Assembly: GCA_965220045.1 (NCBI GenBank)
Contig: OZ244803.1
Location: forward strand, 1,612,001-1,676,000
Direction of reading: 5' to 3'
From: VXOZ01 sp965220045
GTDB lineage: Bacteria > Chloroflexota > UBA11872 > VXOZ01
DNA length: 64,000 nucleotides
Made by a program: the position numbers and the translations under genes. Shown here one piece after another: positions 61,405-64,000 of the stretch (positions within the stretch are counted from its first letter, which is position 1; every line of letters starts with the position of its first letter). The notes beneath the pieces are model-generated. The model did not search any database, had not been told where the DNA came from, and worked only from the letters and a program-made list of their open reading frames with translations.

Positions 61405-61527
61405 CCCTTCCGGGCCCCTGGCGTTGGCACTGCTCTCGCAAGTTTCCCCGCCGGGAATCCAAGCGGTTGGTCACGCAATGCGTAGAGAGACTGGTAACAG
61501 AATTCAAAGCGGAACCTGAGTGCCTGC

Positions 61528-62277
61528 TCAGAGGAGTGCCGCGGCCTCGCTATCAACCAGTAGCGTGACATCCCGGTGTAGTTGCAGCAACGAGGCGGGA
61601 ATCTGGGTCGTGACGGGGCCCGTTACAGCGCTGTGCACGGCGTGGGCTTTGTTCTTGCCGCTTGCCAGCAAGAGTATGCGCTCGGCTTTGAGAATCGTCC
61701 CCACGCCCATGGTAATTGCCCGGTCCGGAAAGCAATCGAGGGATGGAAACGGGTTCTCCGCTCCAGCGGACCAATACGCATAGGCTAGTTCACGCGTTTC
61801 GGCACTCAACCGCGCCACGTGGACGCTGGACTCCAACTCCGTTCCCGGTTCATTGAAGCCCACGTGACCGTTTTGGCCGATGCCGAGCACGGCAAGGTCA
61901 AGATGCCCTACGCCGGCAATCGCCGCCTCATAGGCCTGGCATTCAGCTATCGGGTCCGGCGCAGCGCCGTTGGGAATGTGTGTCTGGCTTGGCGGCAGTC
62001 CCACATGCTTCAGCAAGTGTTCCTGCATGTACGTGTAGTAGCTGGCAGGATGCTCCGGCGCCAGACCTAAGTATTCATCGAGATTGAATGTCCGCACATG
62101 GGCAAAGTCTACGTGCCGGCGGGCATAGGCCGCTACAAGGTGCCGATACATTAGAATCGGCGTCGCCCCTGTGGGCAGGCCCAGCACGAGATTTGGCTTT
62201 GCGCCAATTGCCTTGCAGACAACGTCCGTCGCACGCAAACTTAAGTCCTCGTACGACGAAACCGTAACTAAGTTCAT
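61528..62277 (-). CDS. nagB: Glucosamine-6-phosphate deaminase
   Basis: The 249-residue protein has LGLPTGATPILMY, FNLDEYLGL with the active Asp, GIGQNGHVGFNEPGTEL with the acid-base His and Glu, and SGKNKAHAV. It converts glucosamine-6-phosphate to fructose-6-phosphate and ammonia, feeding amino sugar into glycolysis. ATG 62277 is preceded by GTGAGGCAA. No nagA is nearby. The M20 gene is divergent. Confidence 0.93.
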   Translation of the reverse strand: MNLVTVSSYEDLSLRATDVVCKAIGAKPNLVLGLPTGATPILMYRHLVAAYARRHVDFAHVRTFNLDEYLGLAPEHPASYYTYMQEHLLKHVGLPPSQTHIPNGAAPDPIAECQAYEAAIAGVGHLDLAVLGIGQNGHVGFNEPGTELESSVHVARLSAETRELAYAYWSAGAENPFPSLDCFPDRAITMGVGTILKAERILLLASGKNKAHAVHSAVTGPVTTQIPASLLQLHRDVTLLVDSEAAALL

Positions 62278-62442
62278 TTGCCTCACTTTCCTGTCCGCGC
62301 CCATTATACACAGTTGCTGCGCGCAGACCTGAAGACCTGCATCGGGCAGCAGCTCGACGGGACAAGCAAAGAAGCTGTGCAGTATACTTGGCTCCGAGGT
62401 ACCGCTTCAGGAATGCGTGCCGTAACCGCAAGGAATAAGCCC

Positions 62443-63636
62443 ATGGATATTTGTGCAGACGATCTCTTTGCTCACATTGACGAGGGAGAATTAGTGGATC
62501 TTGCCGCGGGGCTGGCGCGAATCCCCAGCGAGATACCCAATGAGGGCCGGATCGCCAACTTTCTCGCGGCCGAGATGCGCAAGTCCGGCGCGTTTGATGC
62601 CGTGCACCTGCAAGACGTCGTGCCGGGACGTCCAAACGTGATCGGCATTGTGCGTGGCAGCGGCGATGGTCCCAACATTCTGCTCAACGGCCACCTGGAC
62701 ACCGGCGCACCGGCAGGCGAGTGGTCGCACGATCCCTACTACTCGTTCGTGAAGGACGGGCATCTCTACGGGTTTGGGCTAACGGACATGAAGGGGGCGG
62801 TTGCCTGTTTGGTCAAGGCAGCCGAGGCGATTGCGCGTGCCGGCGTGCAGCCGAGAGGCGACGTGGTCGTATCCGCCGTCGTCCACCATGATGTTTGCGG
62901 CCTGGGAACCAAGTTCTTCCTGGAGTCGAATGACCGACCCTTCGCTATGTGCATCAATGGCGAACCCACAGGCCTGCGTCTCCAGCTTGCCCACGGCGGA
63001 GCGTGGCAGTTCGAGCTGACAACCCACGGCGTCGCCGAGCACATCAGCCGGCGGGAAGGCGGCGTGGATGCCATGCAGAAGATGATCAAGCTGCTCGCGG
63101 CCCTGGATGAGAGCAAATTGACGTTCGATCCCGCCCAGGCCTTGGAGGGTCTCCCCCGCCTTGTGGTCGGCCAGATTAGCGGCGGCACGGCAGCATCGCG
63201 AACTGCCGACCGGTGCACCGCCCGCGGCGACGTGCGCATCGTGCCGAGCATGACTGCGGAAACGCTTTCGGCAGATTTTAACGCCGTCATCGCCGACCTG
63301 GCAGCCGGCGATTCTGACTTTCGCGCCGACGTGCGCACGCTGGTGTATCAGCGCCCTTTCCGCATTGATCCGGATGCCTCAGTCGTAAAGCTTACCGGTC
63401 AAGCCCACCACGACGTCACCGGTGAAAACGCAGTGGCCTCAGCCGGACTGCCGGTGTGCAGCTATGTCACCGACTCTTCCGACATCGTGCGGCACGGTAT
63501 TCCTACGGTCGTCTATGGGCCGAGCAACTGGCGCGTGGTGACGGACGAGCGCATCAGCATCGCGGAGATGATTACTGCTACCAAGGTGTACGCGCTGGCG
63601 GCGGCACGCGTCGTGACGGGTCAGAGCAATTCGTAG
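62443..63636 (+). CDS. M20-family peptidase/deacetylase-like protein
   Basis: The 397-residue protein has the M20 layout: LLNGHLDTGAP (His84, Asp86), GFGLTDMKGAV (Asp115), a dimerisation domain, and a C-terminal VTDSSDIVRHGIPTVVYG. The usual Glu-Glu that follows (general base and metal ligand) is replaced by VVHHDVCGLGTKF (His148, His149, Asp150), so the metal and catalytic base arrangement differs. It may be a divergent deacetylase or amidohydrolase. ATG 62443 has AAGGA nine bases upstream. Start of the longer open frame (62278) is rejected for lack of homology-like sequence. Confidence 0.78.
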   Translation: MDICADDLFAHIDEGELVDLAAGLARIPSEIPNEGRIANFLAAEMRKSGAFDAVHLQDVVPGRPNVIGIVRGSGDGPNILLNGHLDTGAPAGEWSHDPYYSFVKDGHLYGFGLTDMKGAVACLVKAAEAIARAGVQPRGDVVVSAVVHHDVCGLGTKFFLESNDRPFAMCINGEPTGLRLQLAHGGAWQFELTTHGVAEHISRREGGVDAMQKMIKLLAALDESKLTFDPAQALEGLPRLVVGQISGGTAASRTADRCTARGDVRIVPSMTAETLSADFNAVIADLAAGDSDFRADVRTLVYQRPFRIDPDASVVKLTGQAHHDVTGENAVASAGLPVCSYVTDSSDIVRHGIPTVVYGPSNWRVVTDERISIAEMITATKVYALAAARVVTGQSNS

Positions 63637-63699
63637 GCTGTCGCACGCGGTAAAGATGCCTTGCCGTCAGCACTCGTTTCAACACCGCCGGTGGAATCT

Positions 63700-63727
63700 G
63701 TAAGGGCGCTTCGCGAAGCGCCCTTAC
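63700..63727. repeat. Perfect 28-base palindrome
   Basis: GTAAGGGCGCTTCG is followed by its exact reverse complement. It has a TTCGCGAA core as at 14512-14533. It lies between the M20 and SPFH genes and could be a bidirectional terminator or a protein-binding site. Confidence 0.8.
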
Positions 63728-63750
63728 CATGGTGTCTCTGGGATCCGAGA

Positions 63751-64000
63751 TCAAGCATCTCTGCCATTGGTGCGTCGTTGATTAGGCGCTGAATCGACGA
63801 TTCCGCTCAGACCTCCCGCCAACGTCGCCAATTCCATGGGGAAAATCCACTTGGTGGACGGGCTTTCGGCCATGTTTTGCAGCGTTTGCAGATACTGGAT
63901 GAGCATCGTGTTGGAGTCCACCGACTGCGCGATCTGAAACACGTGGTTGATCGCCGTGGCGTAGCCTTCGGCGCGCAAGGATTGTGCTTCCTTCTCCGCC
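63751..64000 (-). CDS. SPFH/band 7 (stomatin-like) protein, C-terminal end
   Basis: The frame is open to the right edge, so the 5' part lies outside the window. The visible 82 residues include AEKEAQSLRAEGYATAINHVF, a typical helical segment of stomatin-like SPFH proteins, then SVDSNTMLIQYLQTLQNMAESPSTKWIFPMEL. Such proteins form membrane-associated oligomers. The stop is at 63751-63753. The TTG that could serve as a start near 63978 is internal. Confidence 0.8.
   Translation of the reverse strand, partial: AEKEAQSLRAEGYATAINHVFQIAQSVDSNTMLIQYLQTLQNMAESPSTKWIFPMELATLAGGLSGIVDSAPNQRRTNGRDA

Overview
The window reads as a stretch of chromosome from a free-living or host-associated bacterium, most plausibly a marine Chloroflexota lineage (SAR202/Dehalococcoidia-like). 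That placement is inference. It rests on moderately GC-rich, densely packed genes, a 2-oxoacid:ferredoxin oxidoreductase in place of 2-oxoglutarate dehydrogenase, a succinate dehydrogenase with a heterodisulfide-reductase-like third subunit, seven Gfo/Idh/MocA oxidoreductases, an enolase-superfamily protein, and many short interspersed palindromic repeats between genes. No rRNA, phage, insertion sequence or CRISPR array was seen. One tRNA (Leu, anticodon CAG) is present.

Layout. 1-4 kb: a HerA-like ATPase cut by the left edge, a Gfo/Idh protein and a minus-strand aldo/keto reductase. 4-16 kb: a central-carbon block on the plus strand (sucCD, a ceramidase-like hydrolase, korAB, sdhA, sdhB, an HdrB-like subunit, mdh). 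An aconitase at 43-46 kb on the minus strand adds another TCA-cycle step. 16-21 kb: an LCP-family protein, an enolase-superfamily protein, a VOC protein and a metallophosphatase. 21-26.5 kb: CoA transferase, HAD phosphatase, thiolase, FabG-type reductase and an isochorismatase-like hydrolase, which suggests acetoacetyl/3-hydroxyacyl-CoA metabolism. 27-34 kb: an orphan sugar-type ABC binding lipoprotein behind a near-consensus promoter, an alpha/beta hydrolase, a small heavy-metal-associated (HMA) domain gene with an in-frame TGA (possible selenoprotein), a MetE-like protein and two Gfo/Idh genes. 34-43 kb: LysM lipoprotein, split transketolase, CPBP protease, two paralogous 118-residue membrane proteins, a nucleotidyltransferase-like protein, a MIP18/DUF59 protein, a short-chain dehydrogenase and a Gfo/Idh protein.

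46-55 kb holds a sugar-catabolism-like cluster: a TIM-barrel epimerase, a VOC protein, three related Gfo/Idh genes and two tandem medium-chain dehydrogenases that are recent duplicates, followed by an aminotransferase. 55-64 kb is mostly housekeeping: MBL hydrolase, tRNA-Leu, a GreA-like factor with an unusual N-terminal extension resembling a recombinase core-binding domain, RadC, signal peptidase I, HIT protein, RsmG, NagB, an M20 peptidase-like protein and an SPFH protein cut by the right edge.

The most unusual items are the HMA gene with its in-frame TGA and a plausible SECIS-like hairpin, the GreA fusion, and short palindromic repeats of the intergenic type that lie in frame inside two coding sequences.
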